Positions 34,949-45,700 of a DNA stretch of 64,000 nucleotides are shown one piece after another (within the stretch, counting starts at the first letter, position 1; every line of letters starts with the position of its first letter). A program made the position numbers and the translations under genes. The notes beneath the pieces were generated by a model. It was not told the DNA's origin. It did not search any database and worked only from the letters and a program-made list of their open reading frames with translations. The stretch is from Penelope pileata (Eukaryota > Chordata > Aves > Galliformes > Cracidae), in assembly GCA_013396635.1 (NCBI GenBank), contig WBMW01001713.1:130065-194064 (forward strand), read 5' to 3'.

Positions 34949-37921
34949 GTCAATGAGCACAGAGAAGGAGGTTTCGGAAGAAGGCACATATCCAGCAATG
35001 GGGTGGGGGCTGAAGGCAGTTGAGAAGCAGCTTACTAACTGGGAACTAACTAATTTTTGAAATAAAAAGTCCTGTGGATTCAATACTCAGCCCTACTGAA
35101 GGGCCCACTGCACTTCTGCAGGAGACAAGGAGCTTCTCCCACAACAACATGGAGGAGTCCTTATGAATGTGGCAAGGCTTGCAAAAATACCTGCCAGCTG
35201 GAGCTTTTTAACCAAATACTGCAGCAATTCACAGGAAGAAGTGGGTGAGTGAAAATGCCCTTTTCCTGTAATTTTACTTGCTGAAGCGCATTATGAATAG
35301 AGGAATCATTTGGGGGTAGAAGAGAGAATGCAATAGTAGTTTGACCTTTTATTGTATATAATGGAGAGGTGATGTGGGAAGCGGTATTTGAGAAGAGCAA
35401 AACAACACATTAGACATGAAAGGAGATAGCATTGAATGCACCTCTAATGCACCTCTGAGAGGGTGAGCTTAGGTAATGTACAAATGGGGAAGAAGGGGTC
35501 ATGGTCTGCTTTGGGGACACGCAGCAAAGACACAACGGGGACAGTCTGTGTGAGGCTTCAGAGATAACTGCAAACTCTGATCGTGGAGAGTGCAGCACAA
35601 GGGCTGAACTTCCCACCACTTCATAGGCGATGGGAGAGGTGGCTGTGCTTTGAGCTCTCCCTGTGCCAGGGGGAGGTGGGGCTGCTGGCTGAGAAGGGCA
35701 GTGGTGCCTGCACCTCCTGTGTAACCCTGAGAGCAAAAACACACCAGAATTGTGACCTGCTAGGAAGCCAGATGAAAATAGACTCAGCCATAAACAAGAA
35801 AATCAGATCTGGGAAGAAAGCGTGATGAAAGTCAAAGCAGAAGGATGTTACATACATTCAGAATACACTTATTCGGTTCTAATTCTAAGGGTGTAAAGGA
35901 GTAAACTACTCTGGGGCAAATGAGACAACATTTATAAATCTTCTCTTGATACCAACAGGAACTGTTGTCTTAGGAGGAATAAATTTGAAACATTTAATTA
36001 CATTAGGAATGTGCTAGCATGATCTTTAACAACTCTTTTGAACAGACGTAGTTACATAGATACAAAACCAGCAAAGAGTCCAGATTTTATGCTCAACCCT
36101 GCAAAAAAAGCAAAAAATAATAAAAACACTGCAGAAAAATGAGGAATTTAGCAGTTTGGACATAAGCAGATGGTTGTATGTACATGGTACACAGGATCTT
36201 TATCTTTGGTCAGGCTTGCCTGTATTCCATTGTTCTGTTTTCAAACTTCCTATCTGATATTGCATATTCTGGACAAGTACCTCACCAGAATACAGATCTG
36301 TTTCTTAGAAAGCCGGATGTTTCCAATGATGTGTAGGAATGCGGTAGCTAAAAAGCATTAACATAGTTGGAGCTTGTTAACATAGAGGGGGCCTAAGTGA
36401 GAGCACTGTGCACAGCTGCACTTCCTCTCAGTGGGCTGAAAAATATTTCTTGATTTCTTTGTTAAATGAAGTATGTGCTATGTTCAAGATATGTTTTTGC
36501 ATCTTCCCCAGTTTTTGTTTTCTCAGTTGAAAAACTGGAGACTAAGCTCCACTATTTTCAATAACATTTTCAAATATTTTCTGAAATCTGATTCCTCCTT
36601 ATTACCATCCCACCATTTTGGAAAGTGTTGTTGGGGTTTGGTGTGGGGGAGCAACTGGGCGAAATTCTCTCACAGTGTCACAAGCAATATTAAAAATGTC
36701 TATTTTTTTAAATCTCATAAAAACAGCAGGTGTTTCTGTTCTAATTCTAAAATTTGAAGTAACTATTGATCAGACTAACTATTAACTAGACTTCCAGATG
36801 TCCTCTGCTGCAGAACTGCAGGTTCCCATGTGATAATAGAAGCAGCTCTTGGGCATCATGGAACAACATTTCAGAAGTGTTTGACTTTGTTAGTGGGGAA
36901 TGTTTCCAATAGTGGGTATAAGACAGATAGTAATTTTCTGATTTTCACTCAATGGATGGATATGTATTGCTCAACAATGAGAACAGGGGAAAGCTAAAGC
37001 ATACAACTCACTTGCATTATGTTGTGTCATCCAAGGATATCAAAGAAGACAATATTGTGGCACGGAGCAGGAGTCAAACGTCTGTGACTGTCAGGAGCTT
37101 GTCAGAAGCCTCACATATTTAGTATTGTTAATTCTTGTGATCACATCAAGTTGTTCATCTTTTATCAATTCAGATGGCTCTCCTTCTGGGGACAGTCCAT
37201 CTCCCAGCTGACATTTCATTTGCAGTGGATTAGCATTGCTGTATCTCAGGCAGCGAAGGGGAGCTGCAGTAGATTAGGTGAAGCATCAGAAAGATGTTGC
37301 TGCAGTGACACTTGTCACTGTCGTTCCTAGGTAGCAGGGGCATTAGCTGAACTCATTTCCTCCTCCTTTTCATGGCAGAGCAGCAAAAGGAAAACAGTGG
37401 TGACTTGTTGGGGCCATGGGGCGATGTATCCCTGGGTGGGAGGACAGTGCTCTGCAGTCTCCTTGCAGACCCTGGGAAGGACAGCTCTGCTGACTGCTGC
37501 TGCCACTCCTGCAGACATTTAGCTCTTTAATACAGAATCTAGTGAAGCTGTCTGGAGGTCTTCTGTAACTGTTTAATTTTCTGTAATTGTTTTTTTAAAT
37601 ATTCTAGACTATCATACAATTACAGCAGGCCTTCATGCAAGGCCATCAGGGAATTAAAATAAGACATGGCCTTGGCAACTTCTAGGATGTAAATGGAATA
37701 GACAATAGAGTAGATTAGAAAAAGATGTAATTTCATTTGCAGATCAAAAATACTAAGGAGGAAGGAGAAATTTTGAGTGCTGAGCAAACCGTGCCAGAAA
37801 TATGTGTACCTGCGTGATCCAGCTACAACTGAATGTTTTTCCTTTTGATTATACAAGTCTTTCAGATAAAAATTCCAATTAAATAGAAGAAAAGAATTTT
37901 CTTCTATTGGAGAAATTGAGA
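34949..37921. other. Non-coding stretch, nothing recognised
   Basis: No repeat, RNA gene or convincing exon. A GTGAGTG donor-like site at about 35246 lacks a good partner. The longest open frames (about 110 codons, 35410-35742 on -) are compositional. Confidence 0.55.
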
Positions 37922-38089
37922 AATACTGTCACAGGTTCCCTGAAAAAGTTGTAAAACCTCCTTCTTTGGAGATATCCAAAATTTGACTGGATATGGTCCC
38001 AAGCAGTGTGCTCTAACTGGAGCAGCCTTGACAGGAGGCTGGAGTAGAGGACCTCTGGAGTTCCCTTCCAACCTTCATCATTCTATGCC
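37922..38089 (+). mobile_element. CR1 LINE 3' end, direct
   Basis: A divergent CR1 3' end on +: ACTGTCACAGGTTCCCTGAA, then CTTTGGAGATATCCAAAATT and GACCTCTGGAGTTCCCTTCC, ending CATCATTCTATG at 38089. It matches the last codons and 3' UTR of the family with several substitutions. It faces the inverted CR1 that begins at 38129, tail to tail. Confidence 0.9.
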
Positions 38090-38128
38090 AGCAGTAATGG
38101 TTTTGTTTTGTGATTTTTGTTTGTATAC

Positions 38129-38310
38129 CATAGAATCATTAAGATTGGAAAAGATCTCTAAGGTCACCCAGTCCAACACCAGCCTACCCCCACCATGCCC
38201 AGGGAGCCATGTCCCTCAGTGCCACATCTCCACAGTTCTGGAGCACCTCCAGGGACGGTGACTCCCCCGCCTCCCTGGGCAGCTGTGCCAGTGCCTGACT
38301 GCTCTTGGCC
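38129..38310 (-). mobile_element. CR1 LINE 3' end, inverted
   Basis: Begins CATAGAATCATTAAGATTGG, continues through CCAGTCCAACACCAGCCTAC, a GCCATGTCCCTCAGTGCCAC block, and CTCCAGGGACGGTGACTCCC, then fades after CAGTGCCTGACTGCTCTTGG near 38310. This is a CR1 subfamily different from the direct copy just to its left, so the pair are two independent insertions. Confidence 0.92.
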
Positions 38311-38819
38311 TGAGCAGTTGTGTGTACAGCCCCAGCACAATAACTAGGGCAGTAAGAGCGACTCAGGTTTCAGCCCTCGGTTACATTCTGAAACAGGGAC
38401 CTGCCAGGAGATGACATGAATTTGTTGAGGGGGACGTCATTATATCACATGCATAGAGCAAACATGTAAACTGTGTTCATGAGAACACAGAGGGAGCTCA
38501 CAGGGCATCGCAGATGAAGTGTGCCTACAACATGCAGATGGCTTCATGGTGAAGGAGGGGAAGGTGACAAACACTTAACCCAGCTCAGCATTGCCGCACA
38601 GCACAGTGCAGGATGTTAAGAAGGATATGTTCCTCACTCAATACAATGTGAGGCTTTTTTTTTTTTTCATCTGCTCAAAATGCAATTATTGAGATTGGGG
38701 TTTGGCTGTGATACCTGGGCTAGCCTGTCTACAAACATGAAGTGAGCCAAGCTGTTGGACCTTGGTCCTTGGAAGTATCTTTAGGTGCTGATGCCATAAG
38801 ATTCTGAGGCTGCCCAGCC

Positions 38820-38836
38820 TTTTTTTTTTTTTTTTT
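38820..38836 (+). repeat. Poly(T) tract, 17 T
   Basis: Uninterrupted 17-T run; a 13-T run lies 150 bp upstream (38655-38667). No retroposed body is recognisable next to either, so these are simple repeats. Confidence 0.9.
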
Positions 38837-41800
38837 GAAAGTTGACTCTATGATTTAGCCGAAAGGTTATGTAAATTTTTAAAAACTGCATCTACTTATG
38901 CTTACATTCTTGTTAAGCCTAAAGTTAAACTGCTTCTATGGGAATGACAGCTCAGATGTGAGTGAAGGGCCAAGTGAAAATTATGGGGAGATTTCATTTG
39001 ACAAGGCCATTTCAGACAAAAGAAATGTTAAATAAATAGCCTTACACAATGGGAAATGGTGAACTTCTGCTGAACCTTGCAGATGGCTCTCTGCCAAAGG
39101 AAAGTTTGAAGTTACTCATGTTCTGATTTGGAAATCTGTCTGGTTTTAATGTCCAGCATTTGTATACCATTTTAAATGGAAAATGAAAAGTGCTTAATTA
39201 ACTTCCCAGGATATGACAGCTGGTAGAAACTAAGATGTCTGCCCAGAACTCCTATTTTCACAGAGTGAAAATCCTGCAGACTGGTAATTGCTCAGATAAC
39301 ATAAACCTCTATTAAGCTGTATATGAACAACCAGGTGAGAATAAATGATTTCACAATGCAACAATAGTATCAAAGAAAATGGAAACGTTCAGGTATGTCG
39401 CTCTGGGTGAGCGTTCCTTTCAGGCCACAATCTGCTGTCATGGGCAGTAAAAGCAGTCGTGGTCTGGGTAGCTTTTCTGAATTATCTGCTTGGGCAGACG
39501 ATGCGAGGCGAGGGATCTGGGCAGGAGCAGTGTAAGAAAATATCTTAGGGCAGGTAGAGATAGAAGCAGCTTTCAGGCCTACCAGTCCTTCAAATTTTAA
39601 AACAGAACTGCAATTTCTCTACCTAATATAAACCAAATCCTGGCTAGGAGTGTGAGTTCTGCATGTCAAGAAAAGCCTCTAACACCCAACCACCTTGGTG
39701 TTATCTTCTGATGGATATTCCAGCGTTTTTTTGCCGTTACAGAAAAGCTGCAGACTAATGTTTTAAATATCCCAATCATTGGTATCTGCAGTAAATGCAA
39801 AGAAGAAATTGCTATAGAGATTGATCTCATCAATTGAAATTAAGTATTGGAAATGGAAAACTGCCATCATAATCTGCTGACACCTATTAAAGTTGCAGAA
39901 ACTGCAGCTCAGTGTTTGAGACAGAAGGCAGAGCCCAGGCCAAGGCCTTGTACTGCATGTGCTGGTCATTATCCTTTTAGCTCACCATAGGTCTGAGCTT
40001 CAAATCTGTGATTCGAAGACAAGTGTCCTGAGTCCACATCCCACCCCAGCCTTCATTTCTGGTAGGAACCCAATAGAGCATCTGCCTCCTGCTAGAAGAG
40101 GGAGGGATGTGGGACCTTGGAGGCCCAGAGCTTGGAGTCAAAGCTGCTTCTTTGTAGCTGGCTGGAGAAGTTCACAGATTTGTTGAAATTATAACTGATT
40201 TTTTCTCCCCAACACTCTTCTGTGACTCCTACAGAATGCTCGGCAATAACCAGAGCTCAGGAGTCCTCAAACCATGGCTTAGTGCAGACAGACCAACCAC
40301 GCTCATGCTCCTCCCAGCCCTTAGATGGTCAGGCTCTGGAGCAGGTTTTTGGGTTGGTTTTCTGCTGAGAATCCAGCTGCAGGTAAATAAACTTACTTTT
40401 ACCTGTTTTGTTCAGAAGGCTGTTTTTGCACTCCTCACCTGGCATACTCCTGAAGAGGAGCACTCTGGCTGCTGACCTGGTTGCACCAGTGGCTGTAGGG
40501 GATGCCGTTGTGGGGCAATGTGTTCTGGTCAGTCTGAACCTTTCAATGCTTTTGAAATCCCAAGGGCCTGTAACATAAATCTAACAGAAATATTGGTGAT
40601 CTTTAATTGGCCGACCAGTGAATTTGTCTGCTGAGGAGACGCTGGTCAAGATTTCGTTGTCAAATAGCTGGAGGAGCAGGGTGGGTCTCTGTCAGTACTC
40701 ATCATTAAATCTTTCTTCACATGATGATTTGACTCCAAACAGTTGTACAAATAAATTGCCGAGCAGCTCAGCCTTTCACATGGGCCGGATTGGAGCAAGC
40801 AGCACATGTTTAACACATAGCATACCTGGATCTGCGGGCTCTTCGCAGGAGAGCTGCCACCTCCCAGCCCCGGCTGACACCAGCCGAGCTTCTTCCAGTG
40901 CTGTGACATACTCAGGGCTGTTTTCAGGAACAAATTATAAACATTGCTAGGTACAGGCTAAATACAACTTGGTTGGCCAAGTGTAACTGAATGTGAGAAC
41001 GTATTTATGCTGAGGCAGGAGACCGACAGCTTGCCCAGCTCTCCATCCTTTTTCTCTGCAAAAGCACTAATCTGTGGCACCAAAATTACTGCAGAAGCTA
41101 AGCTAAACACTATTTTTCTGTCTGAGAGCCCATTACTTAAGTGCTGTTCTACCCTGATTAATGAGCGCAGCCTCCTCCATCCCCTGGCACGTCTGCCATT
41201 TACGGTGCTAAACGTGCTCAGCTGAAAGGAAAAAGCTTTGGTGCTGTTTTCTAGCTGCTAGCTTAAAAAGTCAGACTAACACACTGCTTCTCGGGCACCC
41301 TTTCCATTGCACAGATCCTATCTGCCAGATCAGTCCTGCCTGCTCCAGCCCATTAGCTTCTGCACCCTCGAGAAAGTTCAAGGCAGGAAAAAATCCACTT
41401 TGAGGTCGTTTAGCTGCCAGCCATTGCTGCTGAATGTGCTGGGATGACAGGAGAAGGCAGGGGAAGTCTTTCTTCTCTTCAGGCAGAAGACAACCAGAAC
41501 TTCACAGGAGCACAGCAGCTGGCTGAGACGGTGGCCTTCAGCAGTGAAACCACAGTGACAGCCAGGACAGAGTGTGGCCTTTCTTCATGTATGGCAGTGC
41601 CATAAATGGACCGATCCGTTACTGACACCGGTGCACCCAGACCGTCCCTGCCAACTGAGGCTGTCACACAGGTATGGGAAGAGTGGTTCTTCCTCCAAAG
41701 TTCTGGTAAAATTGTATTTGCTATCGTAACACAAAGATTTCACGTCCTCCTCTGAATGAATAGGGGAGCAATGCTCACTGTGCAGAAATGTTTTTTGCAA

Positions 41801-42277
41801 CGCCGAGTCCTAATGCATTTGTCCTGAGAAAAAGGTTTCTCCAAGTATATACTATACTAGCAAGTTTTCTTTCCTTTGGAATATGTTGGATAGGTAGAAA
41901 AATCTGCTGTCACATCTGACATTGATTTTCTGTGTGGATTTCTGTAGCTATGTCTTGATGGCTCTGTACTGTGTGGTTTCAGGGACTTGAAGCAGTGTGG
42001 GATCCCATCTGGCTCTTGGTGTCAGTGGGCTCTTTCTCTACCTTCAGGATGGCCCAAGAAAGAGGCTGCAGCACTCTGTGTGAGCTGGGCAAGAGATCTT
42101 GCATATTTTTTTTCTTCTGGTTAATAATCAGAGAGCCAAAAATTATGTAAGAATAAATTAAGCCATAGATATAAGCCAGACAATTTTCTAATCCTCTCCC
42201 AAAAAGGAAAAAAAAATGGGAAAAAAAAATAAAGAGCTGAAAACTACAGGAAGGAATATTATGAATTCCTACAGTTT

Positions 42278-42297
42278 AAAAAAAAAAAAAAAAAAAA
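42278..42297 (+). repeat. Poly(A) tract, 20 A, in an A-rich zone
   Basis: A run of 20 A follows runs of 9 A at about 42210 and 42222 and an AATAAAG hexamer variant at about 42229. The layout resembles the end of a retroposed transcript, but no gene or transposon body is recognisable upstream, so simple A-rich sequence is the safer reading. Confidence 0.85.
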
Positions 42298-43368
42298 CAA
42301 CTAGGCTGTTCCATGAAGGATGGGACTCGTGAAGCCTGTTTTCCTGCAGGCTCTCTGGCATGGCTGCACCCCTTGCTCTGCTACAACCTTTTGCCCAGCA
42401 AATCTCTATGACACACAGCCACAGGGCTTCCAGAAGTGAACTCTCTGCATAATAGATATATCTCTCCTCTCGTCGTCTCCTGGACCTTTCCTTATGCCGG
42501 TTCCTCTCTCATGCCACTTGTGGCACCCACGACAGTGGTGTGTCTCTTTTCTTTCAGTGTCACCATGGCAGAAGGCAGCACACGCTGTTCCCTGCAGCTT
42601 TGTGCCTGTGGGTCGGTTGGCGAGCATGTCCATGGCCGACAGCGTCTGAAGACGATAGCTAGGAGTCAGCTCCTCCTTCCTCGCCAGCTTTGGTTAAAGC
42701 TGATCACTGGCACAAAGGGCATTGTGTCGGCACATGTGATCGCATCAACCTTATTTCCACAGGGCAAAAAGGTTAAGAAGAGCAGTTAGTGCCAAGTCAA
42801 CAGGACAGCCTGCTTCTTCCTCGTTATTCAGCACCTGATCTCATTCTGTGTTTTCAGCCCAGGACTGAGAGGCTGATTTGAGACAGAGCCATCCACTCTG
42901 GTGAATGGCATTGCTCAGCCTGCTGCCTCGTGCTGCACCGGTGTGAATCCTCAGCACCCCTGTGAGGCTGGGGCCGGCGCTGGGGCTGCCCTATGGATCA
43001 GGAACCAAAGCTCCCATAGTTGAAGTCACAGCACTCTGTTGGGTTTGAACATCTGTCTGCCTAGGTTCTGACTCTCCAGAGGAATCCTACATTGCTTTCA
43101 GCGGCAGTGGCAGAGCTCTCATGGGCTGTAGTGGCAGTTCTGTAGCAAACAAGCAGGATCAGCCAGCAGAAGCCTAGGGAATGGTTGGTGCTGAACAGGC
43201 TGCTGCAAGAAACCTAAGGGATAGTGGCAGTGGTGGTAGCTGTAGGACCAAAATGCCATTCTTGCAGAGCTCCTTTCCATTGCCTGGACTGTGAGGTCTC
43301 CTTTTGTCTCCCTTTGGGCTCTGTCTCACCATACAGCAAAGGAAGGAGGGATCCCATAGAACAGTTTC

Positions 43369-43399
43369 CATCCCTATGCATCCCTATGCATCCCCTATG
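43369..43399 (+). repeat. Short tandem repeat, three units
   Basis: Three consecutive copies of CATCCCTATG, the third with one extra C. It lies 160 bp upstream of the CR1 coding fragment. Confidence 0.85.
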
Positions 43400-43557
43400 T
43401 GAGCTCTTCCACCCAGGACACCAGATGGAATGCTGCGTCTGGGGACGCAGATGTTCATTTTTAAACCAGTTCCATTCCTTGGTTGACAACCTGGCCCCAG
43501 AAAGCGTTGTCCTGGCGCAGTTCCTGGCTCACAGGGAAGGACAGTGAGAGAGTGGAG
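43400..43557. other. Non-coding, nothing recognised
   Basis: This may be more divergent upstream CR1 sequence, but I cannot align it by eye. Confidence 0.3.
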
Positions 43558-44170
43558 GGGTCGTGTGGAGCTCTGCCTGTGGGTGGATGATGGCCTGGCT
43601 GAGAGCTCGCAGGTCAGGGTCAGTGAGCAGACCAACGTGGGTGATTTTGTCATGAGCGTCAAAGGGCTGTGATCAGTGGCACGAGGTCCAGCTGGAGGCC
43701 AGCTGGTGTGCCCCAGGGGTCAGCACTGGGGACAATTCTGCTTAACGCCTTCGCTAATGACCCGAATGGTGAAGCAGAGAGCACCCTCAGCAAGTTTGCA
43801 TATGACACAAAGTTGGGAGGAGTGGCTGGCGAACCAGATGGGTGCTGTCATCCAGAGGGACCTGGGCAGGAGAACGGGGCTGGCAGGAACCTCATGGAGT
43901 TCTGCAAAGGGAAGTGCAAAGTCCTGCACCTGGAGGGGAAGAACCCCATTGTACCAACACTGGCTGGGGCCAACCAGCTGGAAAGCAGCTTGGCAGGAGA
44001 GGACCTGGGGGTCCTGGTGCACTACAACTCGAACAAGAGTGAGACAGTGTGCACCAGCAAAAGTCAGCTGGGTTGTGTTAGGCACAGCACTGCCAGAGAG
44101 TTGGGGGAGGGGATCCTTCCCCTCAGCTCTGCACTGGTGAAACACATCCGAGGTGCTGGGCCCAGTGCTG
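43558..44170 (+). pseudogene. CR1 LINE ORF2 remnant: endonuclease piece joined to reverse-transcriptase piece
   Basis: Two CR1 ORF2 segments lie side by side on +. Bases 43559-43661 encode an endonuclease-domain stretch (GRVELCLWVDDGLAES, then EQTNVGDFVMSV). Bases about 43662-44165 encode the reverse-transcriptase core: AVISGTRSSWRPAGVPQGSA, the STLSKF block, then NLMEFCKGKCKVLHLEGKN and ESSLAGEDLGVLVHYNS, in an open frame that ends at 44175. The endonuclease and polymerase parts are in different frames, and the intervening ORF2 sequence (well over 1 kb in a full element) is missing, so this copy is internally deleted. The catalytic FADD box reads FAYD: codon 43801-43803 is TAT (Tyr) in place of the first Asp, which should abolish polymerase activity. 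The 3' part of ORF2 and the tail are also absent. No stop interrupts the polymerase piece, but it is a dead fragment, not a host gene. Confidence 0.9.
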
Positions 44171-45649
44171 TCTGACAGCTCCTGGATCCCCTTTGCATTT
44201 CCAAATAACCCTTCCCCACATTCTTCCCCTTCCAGAGTCTTCATCTCCTTTCATCTCCCTGTGGTGCCCCTCTACCCCCCTGTCCCCAGTTCAGGGCCCT
44301 CCTGGGCCGCGCCAGGCAGGGCTGGCAGGAGCATTTGGCATGTTTGTACTCAGCACAGCCCTGAAGCTTTTTGGGGAATATAAGTCCTGCACAGCTGTGC
44401 TGAGTCTCCAGAAAAATTCTCCAGTGTCCCTGCTAAGCATGTGCAAATTGCAGTTTTTCAAAGGCTCAAAACTTAGCCAAATTTGGGCAGTTTTTAACAA
44501 CGTAGACCAAGGCAAACACTCTGCATGGAAAATGTCAGCTTGAATCATTTTTTCAGAGCCTGGCAGCATCAGCCCTGTGACCCAGGGTGAGCGTGCCAGC
44601 ACGTCCCTGCACGCAGGAGGGATGGAGGTACAGAACTCCACTGGTTTTACTGGGGCAGGCCTGCCCTGACCTGGCTATGGAAATGTGAGGGCTTCAGGGC
44701 AGGAGAGGGTGAGAAAAGGGTTGGAGGAGAAGCTGCCTGAATGCTTCCACATCACGGCCAGGGGGTCCTCATGGGGCAAATGCATCCCCCACCAGAAAAA
44801 CCATGGCAACTGTGACTGTGCAGGTATGAGTAGATAACCATGTAGATAGATGTTAAAATTGTTTTGAGATCTTGGCATGAACTTGTGATGTGGAATCAGG
44901 CTTGGGCATTCCACAGTCTGGCTTCTGCTAAAGGGGTGCAAATGAAAACTAAACAGAGCTCGTGCAAGACCCGATTCACAGCCTCCTGCTCTTCCTTTGT
45001 ACCTCCAAAGCATTTGTTATAATCCATCAGGAGATGGGATTGGGGCTGTCCACCAGCTTTTCTGTGATCCCTGTCTGAGGCAGTTAACTCACAACAATGG
45101 TTCGTAACATTAGAAACGAAAAAGTTAATATTTATGCCTGGAACCCTGGGAGGATTCATTTTCCAATGCCTGCAGAAATCTGCAAAACACTGAGGTTTCA
45201 ATGTTTTCTTGTCAGAAGCTGGGACAGTGCATAACAGTGTGTAACAGTGTGATGGAAGTGAGCGCTCAGCCGCTGTCAGACCCCAGTACAGAGAGTGGCT
45301 GAGGACCCCAGCCATGTCAGTGCATCCCATATGCTCTTGCGACTCTGTTCATAGGAAACTTCTTTAGAAGAGATCCTATAAGGCACGGGATGGAGCACAA
45401 TAGCATCCCTCTGAATGTACAGATTTCTGTTGTTAACAAAACCTTACTCAGCAGGAGAGATTTTTAACCACAGCAATCAATTTATTAAAGCTACACTTTG
45501 CGTTGGCCAGCAGGTTTTTTAACACAGCGAAGAAGGATGCATGTGTAGGAGCGGCTTTTTGCCTTTTCCTCTTATCACATGGAAGTGTCTAATCGACATG
45601 AAAGACAGAAATCTTATTTTCACAAATGCCCATGGCATTGGGGTTGGGG
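44171..45649. other. Non-coding stretch, nothing recognised
   Basis: GC-moderate non-coding DNA after the CR1 remnant. Open frames at 44193-44641 and 44896-45330 (up to 144 codons on -) have no family resemblance. The missing CR1 3' half is not found nearby in a continuous form. Confidence 0.5.
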
Positions 45650-45700
45650 CTGGGTGGACTTTAAGGTCCCTTCCAACCCAACTATTCCGTGATCCCATGA
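45650..45700 (+). mobile_element. CR1 LINE 3' tail fragment, direct
   Basis: About 50 bp: GGTGGACTTTAAGGTCCCTT, then CCAACCCAACTATTCCGTGA and TCCCATGA. It is the extreme 3' terminus of CR1 with its octamer tail. A copy this short reflects extreme 5' truncation at insertion. Confidence 0.85.

Larger units (their letters stand above)
38311..43368. other. Long non-coding stretch
   Basis: No confident gene. It holds T runs at 38655-38667 (13 T) and 38820-38836 (17 T), a splice-bounded but stop-filled segment at 39264-39334 (acceptor TATTTTCACAG, donor CCAG then GTGAGAATA), and an A-rich zone at 42210-42297. Open frames of up to 117 codons are unrecognised. Confidence 0.5.

Noticed and set aside
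43669..44175. Open frame considered as a host reverse transcriptase or endogenous retrovirus gene
   Set aside because: Sequence blocks match the CR1 LINE polymerase, not retroviral pol; no LTRs or gag/env-like sequence are nearby, and the catalytic motif is mutated.
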